DNA from: Ichthyophonus hoferi
Taxonomy: Eukaryota; Opisthokonta; Ichthyosporea; Ichthyophonida; Ichthyophonidae
Reading direction: 5' to 3'
DNA: 26,091 nucleotides
Assembly (NCBI GenBank): GCA_002751075.1
Contig: NAOQ01000080.1
Coordinates: 84,360 to 110,450 of the forward strand
The notes under the pieces are model-generated. The model worked only from the letters and a program-made list of their open reading frames with translations. It searched no databases and was not told the origin of the DNA. Numbering within the stretch: the stretch's first letter is position 1; every line of letters begins with the position of its first letter. Below, piece by piece: positions 11,101 through 23,300 of this stretch. The position numbers and the translations under genes were made by a program.

Positions 11101-14100
11101 CTTTGATCGATATGACTGATGAACAGAGTAACCACGTGCGTTGTTTCCTAGTAGAGTGTATGTCGCTACCTACTTACCTAAAGTTGGAGGATGGTAGAAA
11201 GTTTCTTTCTTACGTAATGGGCCTCTCACCTGAATTGGTAGAAGAATTATATGCGGCGATTAAGACTCAGGTATGCGGTAGAGGGAAAGAGAAAGGGAAA
11301 AGGAGTACAGTTATGATATATGTATGTGTATGTATGTATGTATATAAGGAAATATACATAGAGAAGAGTATGAATGTATCTATATGTATTTGTTGATATG
11401 TACGCATATACATTATTTCATATATTATCGATAAGTCGAAGAAGATTAACATACGAATGGATTGGTGGATAGGGTGTGCATGCATATTAATACTTTAAAA
11501 ATCAATATATTATTGGTACTCGTGATTAAACTACTCTTGCTTTAATTGCTACCTACCCGCCGTTGCTATATATTCCTAAGGTTATTAATTTGGGGCCATT
11601 ATTTTTAAAATGTTATTATTATTGGTGCTCTAGATACTTTTATCATTTTTAATTTTTTTAATTTTATTAGTATTGCTATTATACTACTATTATTATTTTT
11701 ATTATTTTTGCTATTGTTATTATTACTATTACTATTACCATATGAGGTCTATTTTGTAATGAGATCCACTGCAATGGATTTATCTTTAATTGTAATTATT
11801 TATGTTAATTTTAATTGACTTGCAGCTCCACCGTAGCAACGGGGAGAAGTATGGAGAGATCATCTTTAGAGCCTGGAAGGTAAGTACTCTGTGTGTATAT
11901 AAGTAGTATGACAGTACTAGATTGTTGTATGCTTAGATTCTTATATAGTTGTACGATTATAATGTCCTACTATTATATTAATATACTATTACTCTATTAC
12001 TCTATTTTACTATCTTACTATTATTTTATTTTATTTTTACATTGCTATATTATTATACTATTATCATATTATGTTATTTACCCCCATTTACACCTCTCCC
12101 ACCACCCAATCACCACCTAGAATGCCACTGGTGACCTTGCCTTGAGGATTGAAACAGTCGTGATTCAAGACCTAATGTTCCACGCTGTACATGCTGCGAA
12201 ACCTCTGGCAGAAGGTCGGGCATTATATATATATATATGTTTTATTTGTATGTTTTATTTATATTTGTAATATTGGTATTATTTATATTTTATATATATG
12301 CTTTATATTTTTGTTAATAGTATTTATAACGTTTTTACTTGTACGTAGATTTTATATTGTATTGGTGTCTATATATACATGCACATATATACACACATGT
12401 ACGTACACATATACACATACATTTATTAATCCATACTCTTATTTAGGTCGAAATGACGTAGGTCCTGCTTTACGGCGATTGCTCGGATATCTTCATACAC
12501 AAAAGAAACATAAAGGAGTGGATGAGATGCTTTTAAGATTATATGGACCAATCCTGTGGCGAGCTTTAAAAGGTCGGTAGATTGTTTATTTAACATTTAT
12601 TGATATATATTCTGGTTGGTTTACTATGCCTATTATTATTATTGCTGTTGTTGTTGTTATATAATTAATTACTTAATTAATGATACGTGTGTTTTAGAAA
12701 TCTGCCTTTCAGATGAGTCTGTGTGTCTATATATTATATATATATGTCTATGTGTATATTATATATGTGTATGTATGTAGGTATTTACCTATGTACATAT
12801 CTACCCCAGTATATGGTGTGGAAATGTGTCTATAAAGGTATGACATTAGGTATTCCTACCCTCTAACATGAAACGGTGCAGTGGCCAACCCCTTGGTGCG
12901 AGCCAATGCTGCCTATCTCATGATTGATGCCTTCCCTCTCCAGAATCCTGTACGTTGATTGGCTATTTAGTGATATGTGTAGTGTATGTATATATATATA
13001 GTATAGTGTTATCTATGTATGTCGTAGTCTTTCTCTCTCTCTTTCTTGTTCTCCCCTAACACGTGCTTACAAACTGATTTTTAGCTATCCTTTTATTATT
13101 ATACAGCTACCAATTAGCTTCTTAAATTTAAATTTAATACATCAAATCATATAATAAATCACTGATTATCATTGGCCTATTACTTACCGACCATATACCA
13201 TATATAGGAGGGGTCCAGGCGAGAGATCGACGAAATGCTTCAGAAGCAATTTGATTTGCTGGCAGATCTGTTAAAAGATAAAGATGCGGCTGTAAGGGTC
13301 CATGCTGTGCAGGGTAGGAAAAGGGACGGGATAGGGTAGGATTGTATGTATGAAAAGGAGACCAATCACATGCTAACCATGACGTTTGCAGGTGCGTGTC
13401 GTGTCCTCTCCACCTTCTGGGAGCTCATACCTATAGAGACCATCTCAGAGCTTCTAGAGGTAGGGTGATTGGGTGCTGTCGTTGCCATGGCTACACTGTA
13501 CTTGCATGTATATCTTAATCTATGATTAGATTGTGCGCCATTGAAGGTATTAATTATTTAAACAGACATTAATTGATATATTTGGATATGAATTGGCGAT
13601 TAATTAACCATTAATTAAGGCAGTTGGCTCATAATGTGTAAAAATGGATAACAATTACGTATTATGTTATATTATAGTATATGGATGTTATTATTAGTAT
13701 TGTTTCCGTTTTTCTGTTATTGGGCCTCATTGTAATCAATCCAACACTGTCTACTATTGGTTATCCTCTCTCATAGTAGTGGTGCCATGACGTGTATGTT
13801 TGTCTGTGATTGGTTGTCTATTCCTCTAGATGTTAAAATATTGGATATTTACAAAGGACTATATCAAGTTGAATATAGATCTTGGAAAAGGGATCTCTGA
13901 TTTATCACCGAATTATGTCTAATTAATTTCTGATTGATATAAGCTGGAACATACATGATCTATCAGTATAATGGTACATTATCAACTATACCATGTTAGT
14001 GGATGGGGTTTCATAAGGTGAAATTTCACTGAGTTTATACTGAAATGAGTGACCTCTTGCTCGTAAATGGGTGGTCGGAATTAGAGTATTATTGTACTGA

Positions 14101-14284
14101 TATAGGTTGGGGGGTCCAATAGTTATTAGTCAATGATCTAGCCTTTGATTCTAGCTCTGCCTCCGTCCGCCTGGCTGTCTGTGAGGGTAGGGGATATTCT
14201 ATTGGATTTAATTTTTATTGTTATGATTGGGTTACTTAAGGTTATTTTACATTGAGATTTTTATAATTGCGATTATTACTATTA

Positions 14285-14329
<45 letters not shown>

Positions 14330-17300
14330 TATTACTACTATTACTATTAATATTACTACTATTACTATTACTATTACTATTACTATTACTATTACTATTA
14401 CTATTACTATTACTATTACTATTACTATTACTATTACTATTATATTNNNNNNNNNNNNNNNNNNNNNNNNNNNNNNNNNNNNNNNNNNNNNNNNNNNNNN
14501 NNNNNNNNNNNNNNNNNNNNNNNNNNNNNNNNNNNNNNNNNNNNNNNNNNNNNNNNNNNNNNNNNNNNNNNNNNNNNNNNNNNNNNNNNNNNNNNNNNNN
14601 NNNNNNNNNNNNNNNNNNNNNNNNNNNNNNNNNNNNNNNNNNNNNNNNNNNNNNNNNNNNNNNNNNNNNNNNNNNNNNNNNNNNNNNNNNNNNNNNNNNN
14701 NNNNNNNNNNNNNNNNNNNNNNNNNNNNNNNNNNNNNNNNNNNNNNNNNNNNNNNNNNNNNNNNNNNNNNNNNNNNNNNNNNNNNNNNNNNNNNNNNNNN
14801 NNNNNNNNNNNNNNNNNNNNNNNNNNNNNNNNNNNNNNNNNNNNNNNNNNNNNNNNNNNNNNNNNNNNNNNNNNNNNNNNNNNNNNNNNNNNNNNNNNNN
14901 NNNNNNNNNNNNNNNNNNNNNNNNNNNNNNNNNNNNNNNNNNNNNNNNNNNNNNNNNNNNNNNNNNNNNNNNNNNNNNNNNNNNNNNNNNNNNNNNNNNN
15001 NNNNNNNNNNNNNNNNNNNNNNNNNNNNNNNNNNNNNNNNNNNNNNNNNNNNNNNNNNNNNNNNNNNNNNNNNNNNNNNNNNNNNNNNNNNNNNNNNNNN
15101 NNNNNNNNNNNNNNNNNNNNNNNNNNNNNNNNNNNNNNNNNNNNNNNNNNNNNNNNNNNNNNNNNNNNNNNNNNNNNNNNNNNNNNNNNNNNNNNNNNNN
15201 NNNNNNNNNNACTATTACTATTACTATTACTATTACTATTACTATTACTATTACTATTACTATTACTATTACTATTACTATTACTATTATTACTGTTATT
15301 ACTATGATAGTTAGTTGGTAGCTAATGGTAGTAACAATATTATAAATGGAAATTATTTCTATTAGCATATGTCATTATCACACTATGTATTGGTAGATTA
15401 ATTCCTTCTCTGGTTCCTATCTTTCCTCTTCCTACCTGTCCAGATATCTATGCTGACAATGCGCCAATCAATTGAATTGTTTTATATCCAATCACAAAAA
15501 TTTCCTTTTCTATATCTTGTATTCCCAAGTCACGTATGAATGATTACTAGCCTATCAGCATCTTGATATATTTTAACTATGGGCCTCTATTGGTCAGTGT
15601 TCCGCTATAATGATATTTATCCCTGCATGACTCTTGGCCATACGCAGGAATGATCGACCTTCTGGATAATTCATTGGCTGTGCCTTCTCTCAAATTAGTG
15701 TTTGCGCGTGTGGGAAATTTGATTCACGACACATCCGACAGTGTGCGAGCGGGGTTTATTAAGTTGTTATTATACATAAAAGGTAGGTGTAGGGGGGTTT
15801 TAATGGAAATTTACAAGGAAATATATATAAGCATATGTAATTTTGAGTGTGTATCCATCTATATACTAGTGTGGGGGTGAGATAAAGAATAAATATAAAA
15901 GGCATGCCTAACTATGGTAATATTATTAACCTTATATGGAAGAAGGTCACAACATGTACATTAAAGTACTTCTATTGGTAGAAGCATTAACCTAGCTACT
16001 GCTAATGGATATATGATTGAGTCTGTTTGTTTAAGGAAACAGTTGTTTTAAAAAATGCGCTTATCCAATGAAATAGGTTGCATAGCATGTGGAATAGAGT
16101 AGTGCAAATAACTCAAGGGGGTATTCTTTTTCTGGTTTTAGCCACACCATTATATATACTTATATAAGTGTCCCTCCCTCTCCCTTTCCCTCTCCCTCTC
16201 CCTCTCTCTCTCTCTCCACAGATATACGTGGTATACGGTTCTGGGACATAGCCCCACTAGATAGTCTTCTCTATCGCCTAGAGACAGACAATGAGAAAAT
16301 CACAAATATGCTAACACAGTTACTGTTAAATACATACTTCCCCCAGGATAAACCTGACAAATACATAGTGAGGTAATAGTGTATAGGTATAGGTATAGGT
16401 ATATGTGCATGTATAGGTATATGTGTATGTGTATATATATGTATTTATCGACCAAGAATGTATTAATCATCTTTGCCAATGTAGTCAACTTTATTGCTAA
16501 ATTGCTATTTGTCTATTTTTCTTTTCTGATACCTACTTTCTATTTAAACCGTCCATCCACTTACTCTTCCCTCTTATATATAGATGCGTGTTCTTATTGG
16601 AGCAGAGCCGAGGGGCGGCCCGTCGGTTCTACATGAACCTATACCGCCACGTTAATATGAACACTCTGATTGGCTTTCTCCTCCAATTGGCCTCAAGTCT
16701 CAGCAAATTAGCTGAGAAAATTGTCGCTGATAAAGAGCCAATGGCCGACACGCATATAGCCAAGAAAAGAAAAACCCAAACGAAAGAGGTATGTGATCGG
16801 TGGAGATGGGGTGGGCTGACAAGTTATTGGGCCTTTGAGTGTCAAATCATTTTAGAGAATGTTTAAAGTGTCACGTGGTATCCGACCCGAATTGAATTGA
16901 ATCGGATAGATCTACCAATAAAGTGCAAGGCTTGCCACCTATACATAGTTATCCTAGTGTAATTTGTCTTCTTAAAATATTTCAGTGTCCAATCGGTATT
17001 GTGTCAGTTATTTTAATATCCCGTTCCATTGGACACTTGAATCAGGCAGAGTATAGGTGACACATATGAGAGTGTGTAGGCAATCATTGCTTTAATTGGA
17101 CGCATTGTTGTAGATTAATGACTACCCCGGTGGTATATGATTTGGTACTACTGGTAGTACACACTTACTGCACGTATAGCTGGCTACTTATATGGTATAA
17201 ATCTTTCACTATAGCCGATAGAAGAAGAGGAAGATGATGAAGGAGAAGTGGGATGGGATACAGACAACCAATCAGTGATGGAAGGAGCCTTGGATGTATT

Positions 17301-20300
17301 GGCTATAGTCTTTGATAGGGTCATGATCGCATTTACCACACATGTGGTACGTACAACATTTCTCACTGTCTCCTTGTTTCTCTCTCATTGCATATGCATA
17401 TCCTATATGAACGATGTAGTAGCTGTATGTGCTTCATTCCGAACATTATTTAGCTTCACTCTGAATGTATTGGAGCCCTAAGTTGTAATATAGTTTAACA
17501 TAACATATGCATATCTACACACTAGATCTTTTTTTTCCCAATCATTATCATGCATTAATATACCGCATGACATTCATGCAATCACACCCTGTCTTTCTAG
17601 GATCGTCACGTTAAAGCGCGGGAGCAGGTAACCACGGTGCTAGCCGAGGCCTTACCAGGCCTGCACCTGGCCTATGGTCACAGTGCCTTGGCTATGGCTT
17701 CCCTCAGTAGGATAGCCCTCAGGATGGTAGGAGGGACAGGGTTGGAGAGGGAGATGATGTAGGTGCATAGAGAGGGAGATGTATGTGTGTATAGAGAGGG
17801 AGATGTGTGTGTGTATAGAGAGGGAGTTGTATGTGTGTATAGAGAGGGATATGTATGTGTGTATAGAGAGGGATATGTATGTGTGTATAGAGAGGGAGTT
17901 GTATGTGTGTATAGAGAGGGAGATGTATATATGTGTGTAGAGAGGGAGATGATGTATGTGTATAGAGAAGGAGATGTAGATACGGGTTTATGGGGTATGT
18001 GTGTGTGTGTGCTCTTGTATATCTATCTATGCGGTTGAGATGGTGTGTAACAGCCAATAAGGAATGAGTGTTAAAGTGGGATAATGGGTAACAACCAATC
18101 CCACCCTCTCTCTATATACATCATATTATATATATATAGCCCGTCGACACGGTAGAACCCATCCGTGTGACCTCCTTCCAGAAGCTGCGTGACGTCACAG
18201 TATTGCATACCGATAAGATGACTGGACCAATCACAGTGGGTTATTGATATTTCGTTATCTCACTGCATGAGTGGTTATGTGTGTATGTATATGTAGTAGA
18301 AGTGGTAAATAGAAAATGATATGACGAAAAAGATGCGGGAAATTGATTCGTTGAAGGCATATGGTAAAAAGTAATAATCCAATAGTGATAGTTTTATGCT
18401 GTGCATCATTTTTCTTCATAATTATATTGGTCTCCTTAATGAGATATAATATTATAGTATTTTACTAACATTACTGCCGCAAAATATTATACTAATATAC
18501 TATTTTACTATCATACTATTATGCTATTATGCTATTAATCTACCACACTATCATACATTCAGCTCATTTCAACCAACGACCATGCTAAAGTATTCAGTGA
18601 GAAGGACTTCCGACCAATAATGAGCTGTCTCTGTGCCTGGGGCATTGGTGTGTGTATAATATTGCATCGTGATTGGATAGTCGGAGATTTTAATTCTAAT
18701 TATATTTTACCATCACGCTTATCTTGCTCATTTCCTATCAATTGATTGGTTTTAAATTGTGGATTAATAGGCTTAAATTGCTAATCATAAATAATAGCGA
18801 CCAAGGATTTGCAAGGAATAAGCCAATTGCTAGTATCGTAATGATATGTAGCCAATGACTGACTGTCTGTGTACCCAGAGGGCGAACTATTGGCTATCAT
18901 AGAGAAGGCCCTTAGAGGGGTCTCTACTGCCACAGGTATATCTGTATATATATATAACTTTATCTACATCTACATTTACCATTATATATCTCTCTCTATC
19001 TCTATCTATCTCTCCATCTCTGTCTCTATATATCTCTCTATCTCTATTTCTATCTCTATCTCTATCTCTATCTCTATCTCTATCTCTATCTCTATCTCTA
19101 TCTCTATCTCTATCTCTATCTATCTACATTTCTATTTCTACCTCTATGTGTTAATATTTTCTATTTGTTTTTTGAGGCCACCCTTGTAATATACTATACA
19201 TATATAGACATGTATCCTATCTACTCTTTCTATAAATGGTTATTTTAAAGTTCTTGCCCAATTTATCCACAACAAGCTAGTACATCCATTAAAAAATTAA
19301 TAAACGGAAGTGACTGGATGATCTATTTGCATGCAATCTAGGCAACATAGCCAAAGCTGTTCCATGGCTATAAAAATCAACTAATACCGGATCCTCTAAT
19401 CAGACGCCACCATTCCGAGCAAACCAACCGCTAGAGGGAGAAAGTCAACCAAGATTAGATCTAATGAAAAGGAGATAGAGCCAATGAATGCTCAGGTGGC
19501 ATTGCAATATTTGGCATGGATTATGGTAGGTATATGTGTGTAGTATAGTATCGTATATAGTATAGTATAGTAGAGTATACAGTGCATTTTATTATAGAAA
19601 TTTGTCAATGATATCTTGAAAATTATAAAGGTGGTATTGTACTAGCCCATTTTGTTGTTTAAAAGGGCTGTTTAATAAAATATCTGACTGCCTATAAGAA
19701 GACTGGCCAGCCAGATTAAAATTATAAAATATTAATAGGCATTTAAAACACTCTGTATTAAATATAACCCTATATTATATAGATTTTTTTAAAGGATCAA
19801 GAGTGTGCTGTAACTGGCTGATTTAGACACATTCGGTTCCGTTTATTGGATGCATGCAAGCTCCTGTATATTATTGGCTGATCAGGAGAACTCTATGCAA
19901 TTGGATCATCTCTTTTACTTACTATCACTTAATAGTTGAAGTTATTTGAATAGCAACTGGATAAATACAAACCCATATATATATTGGTACAAGCATAAGA
20001 TTGGATGCTAAATACACATGTATGCAGGAGGATAAAACCAGTAGGAAGGCGATGTTGCAGACCAAACACGCTCAACTATTGGATAATATTATGATGGCCC
20101 TAACCCGGGTTAAGGATATGGTAGTGACTCGTTTAGAGGGTAATGCGCCATTAGTCAATGGTAGGAGAAGATGGGCACTAAAGGAATATGATTGGCCACG
20201 TGGTGGTGCCTGTATGGTTTTTTATAGTAGTGGATGTGATTGGATAGTTAGTTAAATTTAATATTCGTATATGTAGGTTACGTATCTATGTGTATCTATC

Positions 20301-23300
20301 TTATCACCAACCACTTCCCTCCCTACCCTCAGATATTACTGGACCAACAGACCCTTTTCTCGCCTTGTCATTGGATGTCTATGGCCGCCTGCAGATTCAC
20401 TGCCATATTGGTTCTTTAAAAGAAGTATGCTGCAGTATATAATTATTTGATTATTTCTATTAGTTATTTTATTTATAATCATATATAACCACAATATTAT
20501 TTTATTATCTGAGTGATACGATTTATAAATCTTCCAATCAACATACGAACAACTTTCTATTTCTCCCTCTTTTTGTTGGTGGTTGCTATGCACTCAGTCA
20601 ATCATTCTACACATCTTACTATCTGATATCCCTCTGTATTATATATATATATATATATGTATTAACCAATTAAACCCTCCCCCATCTCCAGGGCGAAGAG
20701 TGTCATGTGCCGCAATCAGTTACCGACCTGTTGGACTATGTACAAACTCTGATTGGTTTAATGTCAAGGTACTGTATGCATTTATACTCCAAGACATGGG
20801 TGGGAAAATTTTAGTTGTTGGGGTGTCAGTTTAGGCTATACCCAATAAAATGTAATTGAAATTTTGACTCTTCCATAAAATTTAATGGAGATTTATGTAA
20901 TATTATCTTTCGATTATCCTAATATGGATATAGTATGTTCATATTAGTTTCTATATATAATAGGGTATGATTATCTGACTGATTTATCTTTGAAAAGGTG
21001 TGAAATTTCATCAATATGTGGTGAGATTCATGTAGGTAGTTACCCAATTAGGCAATTTTTTAAGTAGTAATATACTAACTATGGATACTAATTGTCACAT
21101 GTATTTAATTTATACCATCTTATTGTCCAATGAAATTACTCTCTAACTGGCCCAATATAGTACCAATCCCAGTAAAAAGGGAACTCAACATACGAGTGGA
21201 AAGAGGAAAAAGAATGAGTTTTCCCAATTTCACCCCGAAATATTCATTGGACCCCCCCTATTTCTGCTAGTAGAAATGGTAACACTGGGCTTTTCCGATG
21301 AGGATTTTGAGGTGAAATTGGAAAATTTATTCTTATCACTACTGAAAAATCCAGGTAAATTTTATTTCTCTTTGCATATTTATTCTTTCTCTCTCTCTCT
21401 CTCACTCATATTCAATCCCTGTTTATTAACCTATCATTACAATCATAATCATTATGACTCCAAGGTATTATAAGGTACTGTCTTAATTTTTTCAAAAAAA
21501 AATTATTGGTTGTAACTATGGTTTTATGTTATTGGCTATTTTCTTTCAATAGTTGTATTACTATTGACTTTATACTCTTAATTACTTGATTTGATTGACT
21601 GATTTATTATATAGATAATTACACATGCTAATTTGATATGAAAATTATGCAAGTATTACCCTATATCCTATTGCCACTCCAAATCTCTCTGGCCCCTACC
21701 CCTGTACCTTAGGTAACCTAGCTACTATCTTGTATACTCCTTCTTTCATCACTTCCTCTCTTCATCACCTCCCTCCCCTCTCTCTGCAGTATGTTCAAAG
21801 CTCTTTGTGCGTCAGGCATATAAAGTAGCTTTTCAATTGGTGGAGAAGACAGGAGATGTCAATGGCCATATGCCTTTGGTGGAGGCTGTCCTCCAGACCT
21901 CGTGCACCTCGGCAAATACTGCTACCTCACAGGTATATTCCAGTCAATGACATGTAACCAATCATACTGATAAAATCTAATGTGTAAAAATCATCCAATC
22001 ACCTCTATTGATTATATTTTAAAGCAGGCTGTTATAATAATATTTAATAGTCTGTTGAGAGTCAGAGAGAGAGATAGAGTAAGGGGGAATGAAGTCATGC
22101 AATGCGTTGTATATGATACATAACCATTGGCTGATAATCATTAACGAGTGATATATGCAATATGGCGACTACCAATCATTACCTGTTATCTACTAATTAA
22201 CTAATAGGATATACTCGACATTAATTACTAACCGCTAAACAATGATGTGTGTAGGATATGATTGGTCTACGTACATTTGTGCTCTCTGCCCTCCAGCTAT
22301 ATCGTCGGAAGGGCCAATTAGATCCCTTAGCTGGAATCATGGTGCAAGCAGTGACGTCATATGAAAGAGAGATTGAGGAGGAGGACGAGGTGATTGGCTG
22401 TATAGATAGGTGTTAGTAGGGCAGGGAATATAATAGTCTATGGTTTTTGATACTATATTTAGGCTCCATTGCGTCATATCCGACCAATTGCATTGCCCCT
22501 GTGTTCCTGTGTTCCTGTGTTCCTCCAATAATATGCATAAACTATACATGTATACGTACAGTATACCTCGGTCATTTCTTTGATTGGGACTACTAACATA
22601 CATCGTATAGCTATTCTTGTACTATGACCTGCTTTTGGCTTATATACATCCTATCAGCACCATTCTTTTATATAGGACCCTTCTCTGCCACTTTACCACC
22701 TTCCTCTCATACACGTAGTCTCTGTATATGTATATGCATGTGTGTGGGTATTTATGTTTGTGTTTACGTATAGATATAGCAATAAGTACATAGGCTGGAA
22801 TTGGCCTGGATACCATAGGACAACATTACACTAATTATTAATTAATTACTAATGATGGGTCGTTTGTAATTAAAGGGCTGTTTGCACTTTCATTGCGTCG
22901 TCTATATATATATAGTACACTGACTTTATCATTTCTTGCATCAATCAAATAGATCATGATGCCTGATTATACCCCAATAGAATGACATGTTCTCTGATAG
23001 ATATTGTTAAATAGTCTCTCTCTATAGCTATGTCTCCCACCAATATACTTTATATTGTACTATTAAATCGGTTCTGACTGATCATGTCCTGATCATTGTG
23101 ATATATATCCAATCAGGATGTAGTACCCAAGCCAGGAAAAGTAGGACGGGTGGTGGTGGAGGCGGCAAGGTCTCTGAAGGCCGATCAGTCATTGGTGGAG
23201 GCATTGTGCACTAGATTGAATTCATTGGCGGTTGTGGATCTGGAAGGTATGTGTACACGCGTGTATACATATATTGTTATTACTGCTAATATTTTTATTT

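Larger units (their letters stand above)
11059..16788 (+). other. NCAPG2 exons 5-15: conserved HEAT core including the Condensin2nSMC-type domain (aa 170-596)
   Basis: This is the part that identifies the gene. About aa 199-353 correspond to the family domain called Condensin II non-SMC subunit in Pfam, followed by HEAT repeats with VR motifs (AAVRVHAVQG, SASVRLAVCEG, DSVRAGFIKLL). Exon 12 starts at 14123 after CCAATAG. That acceptor keeps phase and gives the same residue spacing as human (ELLE then LLVNDLAFD). Exons 12 and 13 join across the assembly gap as VRLAVCEG-MIDLLDN, exactly parallel to the human sequence. A basic KKRK at aa 588-591 is a possible nuclear localisation signal. Confidence 0.92.
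15783..17214 (+). other. NCAPG2 introns 13-15
   Basis: Introns 15783-16221, 16373-16583 and 16789-17214 flank exons 14 and 15. Intron 13 ends in a very long pyrimidine tract, and intron 14 starts with TATAGG hexamers; both are listed separately. Intron 15 is complex AT-rich sequence without recognisable elements beyond scattered CCAAT/ATTGG pentamers. Confidence 0.7.
17727..19403 (+). other. NCAPG2 introns 17-20
   Basis: Introns 17727-18139 (minisatellite plus AT-rich tail), 18236-18562, 18648-18878 and 18936-19403 (TCTCTA array plus complex AT-rich sequence). No nested gene is seen. The short exon 20 (57 nt) is supported by phase at both ends and by continuity with the human alignment after the CLCAWG motif. 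Confidence 0.7.

Noticed and set aside
13831-13921. Possible extra NCAPG2 exon after a good acceptor (CCTCTAG) with frame MLKYWIFTKDYIK
   Set aside because: No donor gives a compatible phase, and joining exon 11 directly to the acceptor at 14123 restores phase and the exact residue spacing of the human protein.
14227-15368. Very long open frames on both strands across the gap (poly-Ile/Leu, Thr-Ile, Asn-Ser)
   Set aside because: They arise from translating ATT/ATTACT repeats and runs of N; no real protein composition and located inside an intron.
17719-18057. Repeat protein-like frames (VCVYREG on plus, PLYTHIH on minus)
   Set aside because: Produced by a 24-bp minisatellite whose period is a multiple of three; the exon 17 donor and exon 18 acceptor place it in an intron.
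18869-19189. Ser/Ile repeat frame following exon 20
   Set aside because: Only the first part (18879-18935) is exon; the rest reads through the donor into a TCTCTA microsatellite.
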